A stretch of 64,000 nucleotides of DNA from Actinoplanes sp. NBRC 103695 (GCF_030269485.1 NZ_BSTL01000016.1:186001-250000), one strand, 5' to 3'; numbered from the stretch's first letter, positions 51,470 to 60,410 are shown. Numbers and translations: made by a program. Notes: a model not told the origin generated them from the sequence alone.

Positions 51470-52342
51470 ATGACCGACAAGTGGGCGGCCTGGCTGATGG
51501 GACGGCGCGACGGTGGCGACCCGGGCGTGCGACGCGATCATCACCCGTCGCTGGCCGGCTTCCGGGACGGGGTGCTGGAGCGGGCAGCGGTCGCCGAGGG
51601 CGATGTCGTGCTGGACGTGGGCGCCGGGACCGGGCTGATCGGGTTCGGAGCGCTGGACCTGGTCGGCGCGACCGGGCGGGTGATCTTCAGCGACGTGTCC
51701 GGGGATCTGCTCGCCGAGTGCCGGCGCCAGGCCGGTGACGACCCGCGCTGCTCGTTCGTGCGGGCGTCGGCCGACGATCTCGCGGGCATCGGCGACGCCT
51801 CGGTGGACGTGGTGACCACTCGGTCGGTGCTGATGTACCTGCCGGACAAGGCGGCCGGCTTCCGGGAACTGGCCCGGGTGCTGCGACCGGGCGGGCGGCT
51901 GGCGATCTTCGAGCCGATCAACAGCTTCACGGTGGACCGGGGGCGGCGGCTGTTCGGGCTGGACTTCGCGCCGATCGCCGACCTGGCCGACAAGGTGCTT
52001 GCCGCGTACCGGGGCGAGGAAGTGATGGTCGACTTCGACGAGCGGGACCTGCTGCGCTGGGCGGGCGAGGCCGGATTGACGGCGATCGAGCTCGACTACC
52101 GGGCCGAGGTGGAGGTGCCGGCGCCGCCGCTGCCGGCGGACTGGGACGCGCTGCGGCGGACCGCGCCCAACCCGCTGGCGCCCACCTATCAGGAGGCGGT
52201 CGACGAGACGCTGAGCACCGAGGAGGCGGCGCGCTTCACGGCGTACGCCAGGAATCTGATCGAGAAGGGCGCACCCCGCACCACCCTGATGGCCACCGCC
52301 TACCTGAAGGCCGTCAAGCCGGGCCTTCCAGAAGTCCCGTGA
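51470..52342 (+). CDS. SAM-dependent methyltransferase
   Basis: 290 residues. Motif I VVLDVGAGTGLIGFGALDLV, the acidic strand 2 (VIFSDVSGDLL), DVVTTRSVLMYLPDKAAGF and VLRPGGRLAIFEPIN place it among UbiE/arsenite-type class I methyltransferases. The C-terminal half is longer than usual (~120 residues) and may shape the substrate site. Its 3' end overlaps the convergent gene by 29 bp. Confidence 0.92.
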   Translation: MTDKWAAWLMGRRDGGDPGVRRDHHPSLAGFRDGVLERAAVAEGDVVLDVGAGTGLIGFGALDLVGATGRVIFSDVSGDLLAECRRQAGDDPRCSFVRASADDLAGIGDASVDVVTTRSVLMYLPDKAAGFRELARVLRPGGRLAIFEPINSFTVDRGRRLFGLDFAPIADLADKVLAAYRGEEVMVDFDERDLLRWAGEAGLTAIELDYRAEVEVPAPPLPADWDALRRTAPNPLAPTYQEAVDETLSTEEAARFTAYARNLIEKGAPRTTLMATAYLKAVKPGLPEVP

Positions 52343-52694
52343 CGCGCTCCGCCAGGAGCAGCGCACGGGCGTCCGAGTCCTGCCAGCTCTCGTCGGCGTC
52401 GTCGTCCGGCGGGCGCAGGCCCAGAGCGTTCATCAGGTGCGAGAGGCGGCCCGGGTCCGAACCCCACATCGTCTCCGGCGCGGGATAGCCGGGGTCGAAC
52501 GCGACGACGGTCTCGCCGCCGACGGCATAGGCGAAGTGTGACGACTGCGGCGTCCGGGAGACCACGATCATCTCCGCCGCGTTCGAGTCCTCAGCAGCGC
52601 CGACCGACCAGCCCGACTCGTCCTTGAGATAGACGAGCTGGTAGCTCTCGCCGAGCCGGTCGGCCAGCGCGCGTGCGTCCTCGAGGTTCCTCAC
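52314..52694 (-). CDS. DUF6461-like hypothetical protein
   Basis: 126 residues. The second half (TVVAFDPGYPAPETMWGSDP, then RLSHLMNALGL) resembles the actinobacterial DUF6461 family, whose role is unknown. The usual N-terminal part is short or altered here. It converges on the methyltransferase gene. Confidence 0.6.
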   Translation of the reverse strand: MRNLEDARALADRLGESYQLVYLKDESGWSVGAAEDSNAAEMIVVSRTPQSSHFAYAVGGETVVAFDPGYPAPETMWGSDPGRLSHLMNALGLRPPDDDADESWQDSDARALLLAERVTGLLEGPA

Positions 52695-52711
52695 TCAGGC
52701 CAGGGTAGTGA

Positions 52712-53335
52712 TCAGGCCTTCTTGAAGAACCGGTAGTCGGCGGTGTACTTGACGGCCGCGGTCTGGCCCGCGCTGCACGCGCCGGCCGGGGCCACGCCGC
52801 CCTTGGTGTTGAGCCGCTGGACGAAGGTCACGTCGGCGAAGACGCCGGACTGGGTCCGGGCGGGGGAGAGCACCTTCGCGGTGATCAGCAGCTGCGGGAT
52901 GCTGTTCGGGTTGGCCGACGGGGCGGACACCGGCGAGGTGCCCTCGACCAGGCTGCCGTCCGAGTCCGACTGCCAGCTCGGGCCGCGGAAGTGGATCGCG
53001 CTGGCCGGCTTGACCGGCTTGAGCGACAGGCCGGTGAGCACCGCGGCCGGCTCGAGCAGCGCCCAGGCGCCGGTGGCGGAGCAGCCGTAGTTCTGCACGC
53101 CGTGCGCCTTGAAGACCGACGTCTGCACGTTGCCGCCGGGCACCTTGATCGCGTCGGGCACGGACGGTTTGCCGCCGAGGAAGCTGTCCGCCTGGGCGGA
53201 GGAGGCGTCGGCGGGCGCGGCGAGCGGTGCGGCCTGCGGCGTCTGGCCGGCGAAGGACACACCTGCGGAGACACCGATCATGGCGAGCGCGGCGGCGCCG
53301 ACGCCGGAGACGATCCGGAACGTACGCTTCTTCAC
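52712..53335 (-). CDS. Secreted DUF3455 protein
   Basis: 207 residues from GTG 53335 with a GGGGACC ribosome-binding region; the longer frame upstream is a shadow. Signal peptide: KKRTFRIVSGVGAAALAMIG, cleavage near FAG-QT (residue ~31). The DUF3455 domain is recognised by VFKAHGVQNYGCSATGAW, HFRGPSWQSDSDGS, TFVQRLNTKGGVAPAGAC and a C-terminal YTADYRFFKK. Function unknown; fungal and bacterial members are secreted. Confidence 0.88.
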   Translation of the reverse strand: MKKRTFRIVSGVGAAALAMIGVSAGVSFAGQTPQAAPLAAPADASSAQADSFLGGKPSVPDAIKVPGGNVQTSVFKAHGVQNYGCSATGAWALLEPAAVLTGLSLKPVKPASAIHFRGPSWQSDSDGSLVEGTSPVSAPSANPNSIPQLLITAKVLSPARTQSGVFADVTFVQRLNTKGGVAPAGACSAGQTAAVKYTADYRFFKKA

Positions 53336-53454
53336 TTTTGAGGTCCCCTGATTCGACAATGGCGTTACGTGAGCGCCACCGACCCTAGAGAACCCTTCCT
53401 TAGGACGGGCATAAGTTTGTCCGATGCTTGCCTGAAGTGATGGCCGTCGAAGGA

Positions 53455-54228
53455 TCAGTATCGTGCGTATCCGGGCATCTGCGGTCGCTGCGGACGGTTC
53501 CGGTTCCGGTTGCGCAGACGGAGCCGCATCAGCAGCCCGACCCCGATGAGTACCAGCACCGCGCCGACGATCAGACCCGGTCCGAGCAGGCTGGGCGTGC
53601 TGTCCTGACCGGCGGCCAGATCGGCGGAGATGCCGCTGGCGTCGGCCGGTGGCGGGATGGCCGCCTCGGACGACTCCTCCTCCGCCGGTTCCTCCGGCGC
53701 CTCGGAAGGAGGCGTCGACGGCTTTGCCACTCCTTCGATGTCGCTCGACGCGGCGGCCTTCTGCAGCAACGTCCGCCCGGCGTCGAAGGCCTCGGCGTCG
53801 AAGGTGATCCGGCCGTCCGGTGCGTTCTCGGCGACCGACACCTCGTACCGTGCCGTCACCGTGCGGCCACGGCACAACTGGCCGGGGTCGACCTGCGTGT
53901 CGGTGATCCGGGCCTTGCCGCCCTCGTCGCGGACCTGGGTGGGGAAGGTCCCGTTCTCCTCGACCCGGTTCACCCGGACCTGGTCCAGCTCGGCGCCCTC
54001 GACGCCGAGCACCATGGAGAACCGGATCTTGCGGCAGCGTCCGCGGTTGTCCGTGGAGACGACGACCTCCACGATCTGGGGGTCGTCACCCGCCTCGAAG
54101 TTGTCGGGCGCCTTCGTCACCTTGAGGTCGATGCCGTCCACCTCGGCGTGAGCCGGAGCCGGGAGGAGAACGGCGGTGAGAGCGGTCAGGGCGCCCGTGA
54201 GCAGAAGGGCAGCACCACGATGCCGCAC
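53455..54228 (-). CDS. Exported protein with C-terminal membrane anchor
   Basis: 257 residues from GTG 54228, chosen because AAGGAG lies 9 nt upstream; ATG 54237 is nearly on top of that site. Signal peptide RHRGAALLLTGAL with AHA-EV cleavage (~29). An extracellular Ig-like region (~30-170) carries one Cys pair candidate (GRCRK, QLCRG), then a Pro/Glu/Ser-rich stalk, a membrane helix (LLGPGLIVGAVLVLIGVGLL) and a short Arg/Asn-rich cytoplasmic tail. Resembles anchored surface proteins without LPXTG. No known family. Confidence 0.75.
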   Translation of the reverse strand: MRHRGAALLLTGALTALTAVLLPAPAHAEVDGIDLKVTKAPDNFEAGDDPQIVEVVVSTDNRGRCRKIRFSMVLGVEGAELDQVRVNRVEENGTFPTQVRDEGGKARITDTQVDPGQLCRGRTVTARYEVSVAENAPDGRITFDAEAFDAGRTLLQKAAASSDIEGVAKPSTPPSEAPEEPAEEESSEAAIPPPADASGISADLAAGQDSTPSLLGPGLIVGAVLVLIGVGLLMRLRLRNRNRNRPQRPQMPGYARY

Positions 54229-54639
54229 GGCAATCATCTCCTTACGCTGGGGAGTCACGGTCGCCTGCACACCAGGTAGTTCGCACGGTCCGGACGAATG
54301 GTTCACCGGGTGGCCCGGCTCACCTTCCGGCGGCACCTTATTTTTGCCTTAGCTGACCGTTGCGTTTCCATGTCTGAGCAGCTCAGAGGCGGTCCGTAGG
54401 AGTGAGGTTGCAAGGTCGCCCAGATGAGTGAGCAAACTTCTCGCCGATGGTTCATCCGAACCCGCCCGGCCTACGTAGATGGGGGAGGGCACGAACAGGC
54501 CGCAACGCAGGGTGCAAAAGGGCAAAGGAGATATGCGGCCGCCCCGGCCCCCCAGAACTGAAGCGCGGGGCATCCCCCACGGATGCCGGCGTCCCGATTG
54601 CCCCGACGGACGCCAACCGCTGCGGAGAACGAGGAGTCA
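54229..54639 (+). other. Upstream region of the redox operon
   Basis: 411 bp without a gene I can support. The part from 54340 to 54450 is AT-richer and should hold promoters. AAAGGAG at 54524-54530 stands before ATG 54532, opening a 68-codon frame that overlaps the cytochrome b start and lacks protein-like character; it might be a leader ORF. GAGGAG at 54631-54636 serves the cytochrome b gene. No riboswitch fold was recognised. Confidence 0.4.
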
Positions 54640-56337
54640 ATGGCTCGGACGAAGTTCAACCAACGACCTGAGACCAGGCCGGAACCGGTGGCGATGGGTG
54701 CCACCGGCGGACGGAAGCCACCGTCGAAGTGGTCGGTAGCTCTGCTCGCCGTCTCGATCCTGACGGCCGTCTGGGCCGCGGCGATGCTCACGCCGTTCGG
54801 CCGGGTCGCGTACTACTACTTCTTCGCGTACTCCGAGTTCTACATGGGCGTGCTGACCCTGGTGTCGCTGTCCGTCACGATCATGGTCGGGCTGGTCTCC
54901 ACCGACCGGCTCGTGCTCTCCATCCGGCAGCGCGTCCTGCTCCAGTCCGCGCACCGCACCACCGGCGTCATCGCGGTCACCGCACTGGTCGCGCACGTGT
55001 GGACCAAGTTCATGGAAGAGCACATCACCGCGCTCGACATCTTCATCCCGTTCCTGGCGCCCTACAACCGGGTGTTCATCGGACTGGGCACCCTGTCCGG
55101 CTGGGTGATGATCATGGTGATGTGGACCGGTATGGCCCGGTCCAAGTTCATCGGCCGCGGCAAGCCCTGGATGTGGCGCTCCATCCACGCGGTGTCCTAC
55201 CTGATGTGGCCGCTCGCCCTGATCCACGGCCTCGCCGCCGGTCGCCCCGCCGCCACCTGGGTCACCGTCAGCTACGTGGTCTGCGTACTGGGCGTGCTGG
55301 TCGGCCTGGCCGTCCGCCTCTCGGTCAGCCTGAACCGGAAGAAGGACTTCTCGTCCACCGCGACCGGCGCGATGAAGCCGGTCGGCGCCGTGGTCCCCAC
55401 CAACTCGGGTGCGGCCGCGCCCAAGCGCAAGCGCCGCGACGAGCCGGAGCCGCTCGCCGCGCCGGAGTCGTTCCGGCCGGCCACCCCGCGCCCGCCGGTG
55501 ATGGAGCGGCCGTCCAGCGCCATGCCCGCCAGCGGCATTCCGTCCAGTGCCATGCCGGCCAGCTCGATGCCGATCAGCAGCAACCCGATCAGCCCGATGC
55601 CGTACGACGACGACGTGTACGCCCGCCGCAACGGCCGGCGCCGTGCCGACGAGCGTTACGACGAGCCGACCGGCAGCATCTCCCGCCGCGCGATCGAGTC
55701 GTACGACGACCCGGCGTCCACGGGCAGCATGTCCCGCCGCGCGATCGAGTCCTACGGCGACCCGGCGTCGACCGGCAGCATGTCCCGCCGGGCGATCGAG
55801 GAAGAGCGGTACCGCTACGAGGACGCGCCGCCGCCTCGCCGCCGGTATGCCGACGAGGACCGCTACGAGGAGGAGCCCCCGCGCCGCGCCCGCCGGTACG
55901 CCGACGACGAGCGTTACGACGAGACCCCGCCGCCGCGCGCCCGCCGCGAGTTCCGCGACGCCGACCCGCGCGCCACCGGCGAGTTCCGGGCGCCCGACTA
56001 CCGCACCGGCGAGTTCCAGGCCTACGACGACGCCCCTCGCCGCGGCCGCCGGGACGACGTCGACGCCGCCGACTCCGGCCGGCACAGCCGCAGCGAGTTC
56101 GTCGACCTGGCCCCGCGCTCCGAGGGCTGGCGCGGGCGCACCGACCCGAACTACCGGGAGGAAGGCGACGAGGTGCCCACCCTCGTCGACATGGCATCCC
56201 GCCGTGCTCGCCGCCAGGCGCAGCAGGCGGAGCCGATCAGGCCCAGGGGAGGTCGCAGGGGCGACCGGGTCAGCGGCGGCAACGAATCGCTCGATGACGA
56301 CCATTACTGGCGTCAACTCAGGGGAGAGGCTCGGTAG
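54640..56337 (+). CDS. Two-heme cytochrome b / ferric reductase-like membrane protein with long disordered tail
   Basis: 565 residues from ATG 54640. Six membrane segments (to residue ~235). Two pairs of His spaced 14 and 13 apart lie in helices 3 and 5 (SAHRTTG...VAHVW and RSIHAVSY...LIHGLA), the pattern for two stacked b hemes in ferric reductase/NOX-type proteins. No flavin or NAD domain follows; instead a ~320-residue Arg/Asp/Pro-rich tail contains three copies of a TGSMSRRAIESY-like repeat. The adjacent NuoF-like gene (start next to this stop) probably supplies electrons. Confidence 0.85.
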   Translation: MARTKFNQRPETRPEPVAMGATGGRKPPSKWSVALLAVSILTAVWAAAMLTPFGRVAYYYFFAYSEFYMGVLTLVSLSVTIMVGLVSTDRLVLSIRQRVLLQSAHRTTGVIAVTALVAHVWTKFMEEHITALDIFIPFLAPYNRVFIGLGTLSGWVMIMVMWTGMARSKFIGRGKPWMWRSIHAVSYLMWPLALIHGLAAGRPAATWVTVSYVVCVLGVLVGLAVRLSVSLNRKKDFSSTATGAMKPVGAVVPTNSGAAAPKRKRRDEPEPLAAPESFRPATPRPPVMERPSSAMPASGIPSSAMPASSMPISSNPISPMPYDDDVYARRNGRRRADERYDEPTGSISRRAIESYDDPASTGSMSRRAIESYGDPASTGSMSRRAIEEERYRYEDAPPPRRRYADEDRYEEEPPRRARRYADDERYDETPPPRARREFRDADPRATGEFRAPDYRTGEFQAYDDAPRRGRRDDVDAADSGRHSRSEFVDLAPRSEGWRGRTDPNYREEGDEVPTLVDMASRRARRQAQQAEPIRPRGGRRGDRVSGGNESLDDDHYWRQLRGEAR

Positions 56338-57804
56338 GTGAGTTCGTCGCAGGTCCCGCCGGTCACCAGCATCGGCACTCCGCGTATCACCGCGGGCTTC
56401 GACGAGTACGGCCGGCTTGATCTGACCGCGCACCAGGAGGTGCACGGCGGATTCGCGCAGCTGTCCTCCGGCGAGCTGATCGGCCTCGCCGACCGCATCG
56501 AGTTGCGCGGCCGGGGCGGCGCGGGCTTCCCGTTCGCCCGCAAGGTCCGCGCCGTGCTCGACTCCTGCCGGCGTCAGGACCTGCCGCCGGTGATCGTCGT
56601 CAACGCCACCGAGGGCGAGCCACCCTCCTGGAAGGACAAGGCGATCCTCACCCGGGGACCGCACCTGATCCTGGACGGCGCGGCCCTGGCCGCGGCTGCC
56701 CTGGACGCCGAGGAGATCGTCATCGGCATCGCCGACGACGGCATCGGCCAGGACTCGCTGGCCGCCGCGCTGGGCGAGCGCCGGATGCCGGTGCCCACCC
56801 GGATCGTCACCGTGCCGCACCGCTTCATCTCCGGCGAGGGCGGCGCGCTGGTCCGCGGCATCAACGGCGAGGCGCACATCCCGCCCGGCCGCAAGGTCCG
56901 CTCCAGCGACAACGGCGTGATGGGCCTGCCCACCCTGCTGTCCAACGCCGAGACCTACTCCCAGCTGGCGATCGCCGCCCGGCTGGGCCCGTGGGAGTAC
57001 AACGCGGTCGGCATTCCCGAGGAGCCCGGCACGGTCATGCTCACGGTCGGCGGATCGGCGAGCTCGCCGGCCGTCATCGAGGCGCCCACCGGCACGTCGC
57101 TGATGGACGTCCTGACCATGTGCGGCGCCGACATCGGCCCCGGCCTGCTGGTCGGCGGCTACCACGGCAAGTGGATCAGCGCCGAGGCCGCCGAGACGGT
57201 GACCATCTCCCGCAAGGGATTCGCCGCGGTCGGCGGCACGCTCGGCGCCGGCATGCTCATCCCGATCGGCTCCAGTACCTGCCCGCTCGGCGAGGTCGCG
57301 CAGGTGACGCAGTACCTGGCCGGCGAGTCCGCCGGGCAGTGCGGCCCGTGCCGCCTGGGCCTGCCGGACCTGGCCCGCGCGGTGACGCTGGTGTCGCTGG
57401 GCGGCAGCGCGCTGGAGAACGTCCGGGCCGCCGCCGGCGTGGTCAAGGGCCGCGGCGCGTGCAGCCACCCGGACGGCACGTCCCGGTTCGCGCTGTCCGC
57501 GCTGGAGGTCTTCGCCAAGGACGTCGAGGCGCACGCCAACGGCGAGGGCTGCGGCAAGCAGGTGCGCGGCGTTCTGCCGCTGCCGTACCAGGCGGAGCAG
57601 GGCGCGCGGAAGCTCGCCGTGGACTGGTCGCGCTGCGACGGGCACGGGCTCTGCTCGGCCGTCGCGCCGGAGATCATCCGGCTGGACGGCAACGGCTTCC
57701 CGGCGTTCCCGCAGACGCCGCTGCCGCCGTGGCTGGAGAACGGCGCGCGCAAGGCGGTCAACGTCTGCCCGGCCCTGGCGCTGCGGCTGGAGGGCGCCAA
57801 GTGA
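56338..57804 (+). CDS. NuoF-like flavoprotein fused to a single-cluster ferredoxin
   Basis: 488 residues from GTG 56338. NuoF core: FMN/NADH region ELRGRGGAGFPFARKV and VVNATEGEPPSWKDKA, SLBB domain (~240-300), and an iron-sulfur region ESAGQCGPC...GACSHPDG. The last carries three of the four cluster-N3 ligands; the first Cys of NuoF's ESCGQC is Ala here. The C-terminal ~60 residues form a ferredoxin with C-x5-C and CPA (CDGHGLC, NVCPAL), as in [3Fe-4S] ferredoxins. It should take electrons from NAD(P)H and pass them to the cytochrome b upstream. Confidence 0.88.
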   Translation: MSSSQVPPVTSIGTPRITAGFDEYGRLDLTAHQEVHGGFAQLSSGELIGLADRIELRGRGGAGFPFARKVRAVLDSCRRQDLPPVIVVNATEGEPPSWKDKAILTRGPHLILDGAALAAAALDAEEIVIGIADDGIGQDSLAAALGERRMPVPTRIVTVPHRFISGEGGALVRGINGEAHIPPGRKVRSSDNGVMGLPTLLSNAETYSQLAIAARLGPWEYNAVGIPEEPGTVMLTVGGSASSPAVIEAPTGTSLMDVLTMCGADIGPGLLVGGYHGKWISAEAAETVTISRKGFAAVGGTLGAGMLIPIGSSTCPLGEVAQVTQYLAGESAGQCGPCRLGLPDLARAVTLVSLGGSALENVRAAAGVVKGRGACSHPDGTSRFALSALEVFAKDVEAHANGEGCGKQVRGVLPLPYQAEQGARKLAVDWSRCDGHGLCSAVAPEIIRLDGNGFPAFPQTPLPPWLENGARKAVNVCPALALRLEGAK

Positions 57805-58277
57805 TCCGCCGCCTGCTCGCGGTCTTTCTCACGATCGGCCTTCTCACCGGATGCGGTGAGAAGGCCCCCGCCGACAGCGGCGTCCTGAGCTTCACGGGGA
57901 AGACGATCGACGGGCAGGCCTTCGACGCGGCCACGCTCGCCGGCAAGCCGGCCCTGCTCTGGTTCTGGGCGCCCTGGTGCGCGACCTGCGCGGGTCAGGC
58001 CGGCTCGGTGCAGGAGGTCCAGGAGGTGTACGCCGGGAAGCTCGGCGTCCTCGGCATCGCCGGCCTGGGCAGCAACGCCGAGATGCACGAGTTCGTCAGC
58101 GACCTGGAGATCCCGGACGTGCGCACGCTCGACGACGAGGCCGGCGAGGTGTGGCGCAAGTTCGGCATCACCCAGCAGAGCACGTACGTCCTGATCGACG
58201 CCGGTGGCACCGTCGTCACGAGCAGTTACCTGGACTCCGTCGACCTGCCCGCCAAGGTGAAGACCCTGGTGGGCTGA
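57801..58277 (+). CDS. TlpA/thioredoxin-like lipoprotein
   Basis: 158 residues from GTG 57801, overlapping the upstream stop (GTGA). Lipoprotein signal with lipobox LLTGC. Thioredoxin fold with active site WAPWCATCAG (C-x2-C), and the cis-Pro region altered to QQSTYVLID, so the usual cis-Pro is a Ser/Thr. It would act on extracytoplasmic disulfides and be kept reduced by CcdA, encoded next. Confidence 0.9.
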   Translation: MIRRLLAVFLTIGLLTGCGEKAPADSGVLSFTGKTIDGQAFDAATLAGKPALLWFWAPWCATCAGQAGSVQEVQEVYAGKLGVLGIAGLGSNAEMHEFVSDLEIPDVRTLDDEAGEVWRKFGITQQSTYVLIDAGGTVVTSSYLDSVDLPAKVKTLVG

Positions 58278-58278
58278 C

Positions 58279-59190
58279 ATGCTGGCGCTGGCGGTCACCG
58301 CCGGGATGCTGGGCGCGGTGAACCCCTGCGGGTTCGCGCTGCTGCCCGCGTACCTCTCGGTGATGGTCGCCGGCGATCGCCCCGGCGGATCCGTCGCGGC
58401 CGTCGGGCGCGCACTGCGCTGCGCCGTCCTGCTGACCCTGGGGTACGTGCTGGTGTTCGGCGCATTCGGCCTGGTGCTCACCCCGATCGAGGACCTCCTG
58501 CAACCCCGCCTGCCCTGGCTGACCGTGGTGCTCGGCATCGGCCTCGCGCTGGCCGGCGGCTGGTTGCTCGCCGGGCGTTCGCTGCCCCGGCTGGGCGGTG
58601 GGTTGCGCGCGCCGCGGCTGACCGGCTCGGCCTGGTCCACGGTGGCCTTCGGCATGGCGTACGCGTGCGCGTCCCTGGGATGCGCCTCGGGGCCGTTCCT
58701 GGCCATCGTCGTGGCCGGGACGCGAACCGGTTCATCCGTCGAGGGCCTGGGATTGTTCCTGGCCTACGGCGCCGGGATGAGCCTGGTCATCTCGGTGGCC
58801 GCGGTGGCGGTGGCGCTGGTCCGGGGCTCGGTCATCAGCCGGTTGCGCCGCGCGTCCGCCGTGGCGCCCCGCATCAGCGGCGCCGTCCTCGTCGTCACCG
58901 GCTGCTACGTCGCGTGGTACGGCGTCTACGAACTCCGGGTGGCCACCGACCGCCGCGCCGCCGGCACCGACCCGGTCGTGGCCGCGGCCGGCCGCATGCA
59001 GGAGGCGCTCGCGTCCTTCGTCGGCAGCGCCGGCGCCCTGTGGCTCCTCGCGGCCCTGACCGTCCTGGCCGCCGCCGCCCTGCTGGCCACCCGCCGCCGC
59101 GCCACCGGCCACGAGGCAGTGGTAGATCCTGGCGGTATCTCGCGCCCGGATGCCGCTCTGAGCCACCACTCTCCGGACGTCGCGAGCTAG
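58279..59190 (+). CDS. ccdA: CcdA-family thiol-electron transporter
   Basis: 303 residues with six or seven membrane helices. The two CcdA Cys are in AVNPCGFALLPAY and SLGCASGPFL. It moves reducing equivalents from cytoplasmic thioredoxin across the membrane, here most likely to the TlpA-like lipoprotein. Starts one base after that gene's stop. A C-terminal helix pair (LWLLAALTVLAAAALLATRR) extends beyond the CcdA core. Confidence 0.9.
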   Translation: MLALAVTAGMLGAVNPCGFALLPAYLSVMVAGDRPGGSVAAVGRALRCAVLLTLGYVLVFGAFGLVLTPIEDLLQPRLPWLTVVLGIGLALAGGWLLAGRSLPRLGGGLRAPRLTGSAWSTVAFGMAYACASLGCASGPFLAIVVAGTRTGSSVEGLGLFLAYGAGMSLVISVAAVAVALVRGSVISRLRRASAVAPRISGAVLVVTGCYVAWYGVYELRVATDRRAAGTDPVVAAAGRMQEALASFVGSAGALWLLAALTVLAAAALLATRRRATGHEAVVDPGGISRPDAALSHHSPDVAS

Positions 59191-60068
59191 AAACTCTTCG
59201 CGGTGGAGGTCCGGCTCGCATTGCCGGGACCTTCGGTGCGTGCGCTTGCTGCCGCGTGCCTTCGCCTGTGGTGGGGTCGGGGCGGGTTGCCAGGCGCCCG
59301 GGGTGCCCGCTCACCGTCGCTGCCGCCGCTCACCGTCGCTGCCGCCGCTCACCGTCGCTGCTGCCGCTCACCGTCGCTGCTGCCGCTCCCGGTGGTGGCT
59401 GCCGCTCGCGGTGGTAGCTGGGCGCGTGGGTGGTAGCTGCCGCTCGGGGTGGTGGCTGGGCGCGTGGGTGGTAGCTGGGCGCGTGGGTGGTAGTTGAAGG
59501 CGGTGTCCCCGGGGCTGGATGACCCGCAACGATCGCTCTGGCCCACCACTCGCGCCGCCGGTGGTAGGACCGGGCGCTGTCCGAGGCCGCTGACCGCTCC
59601 TGGCTACCACGTGCGCGGATCGTGGTAGTCCAGGACGGTATTTCGGCCTGGATACCGCGCCGCCCCACCACTGCATGCTGGTCCTGCCACTCGCGCCCGC
59701 TCCTACCACTCGCGCCCGCTCCTACCACTCGCGCCCGCTCCTACCACCGACCGCGCCCGGCCACGGCCGTGAGCGGCGGCAATCAGGGTGAGCGGGCACC
59801 CCGGCGCCTGGCAGCCGCCTCGGCCCCGCATCCGGCGGAAGCGGCGGCAGCGCGGGTGAGCGGGCACCCCGGGCGCCTGGCAGCCGCCTCGGCCCCGCAT
59901 CCGGCGGAAGCGGCGGCAGCGCGGGTGAGCGGGCACCCCGGGCGCCTGGCACACCCGACAGTAAGCCTGACCAGACCTCGACCTCGACCTCGACCTCGAC
60001 CTCGAAAGGTGCCCAGACGCCGCGGATACCGTCCACGTCGGACTGCCACCGGACGATCCCGGCTGGAC
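59191..60068. repeat. Gene-free block of direct and inverted repeats
   Basis: No gene. From the left: an inverted copy of the core element at 59288-59315 (TGCCAGGCGCCCGGGGTGCC and on), CACCGTCGCTGCCGC-type tandem repeats (59311-59390), GGTGGTAGCTGGGCGCGTGG-type repeats (~59410-59495), three copies of a 19-bp CCTACCACTCGCGCCCGCT unit (59683-59739), three copies of a ~69-bp unit containing GGTGAGCGGGCACCCCGGGC (cores at 59787, 59855 and 59924), and five ACCTCG hexamers (59975-60004). Left and right halves form one large imperfect inverted repeat. Confidence 0.85.
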
Positions 60069-60410
60069 TCACGAGGTGGGGCTGCGGCCGACCTGGGCGC
60101 GCTGGGCGTACGCGAGAGCCTCTTTCGCCAGCTCGAGCCACGGGACGTCGGAGTCCGGCGCGAGCACGAACCACTCGCGCATCGGAGCGCCGCGGAGGTC
60201 GGTGAAGTGTTCGCCGTAGCCCCGCGTGACCAGCTCGTCGACCAGGTCGCGGGGCAGTTTCACCGCCAGGCCGCGCCCGGCCAGCATGGCGATCACGCGG
60301 CCCTCGTAGCGCAGCGCGGGGGAGTGGAAACGACGGCCACCCGCGGGCGGTGTGGCGCCCAGGCCCGCCATCGCGGCGATCAGCTCGTCGAACCGATCCT
60401 CCGGATCCAT
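60069..60410 (-). CDS. TfoX N-terminal-like small protein
   Basis: 113 residues. The order of elements (RFHSPALRYEGRVIAMLAGR, then GLAVKLPRDLVDELV and MREWFVLAPDSD) fits the TfoX/Sxy N-terminal-like fold found in many small actinobacterial proteins. Function unknown; no DNA-uptake genes are nearby. Confidence 0.72.
   Translation of the reverse strand: MDPEDRFDELIAAMAGLGATPPAGGRRFHSPALRYEGRVIAMLAGRGLAVKLPRDLVDELVTRGYGEHFTDLRGAPMREWFVLAPDSDVPWLELAKEALAYAQRAQVGRSPTS

Noticed and set aside
54532..54739. A 68-codon frame after a good AAAGGAG site
   Set aside because: Arg/Pro-rich, overlaps the cytochrome b start and has no protein-like pattern; kept only as a possible leader in the region note.
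54637..57645. A 1002-codon minus-strand frame opposite the redox operon
   Set aside because: Shadow frame with no recognisable domain.
59787..59951. 28-bp repeats with ~41-bp intervals, resembling a short CRISPR array
   Set aside because: The intervals are nearly identical to each other, so this is a 69-bp tandem repeat; there are no unique spacers and no cas genes.
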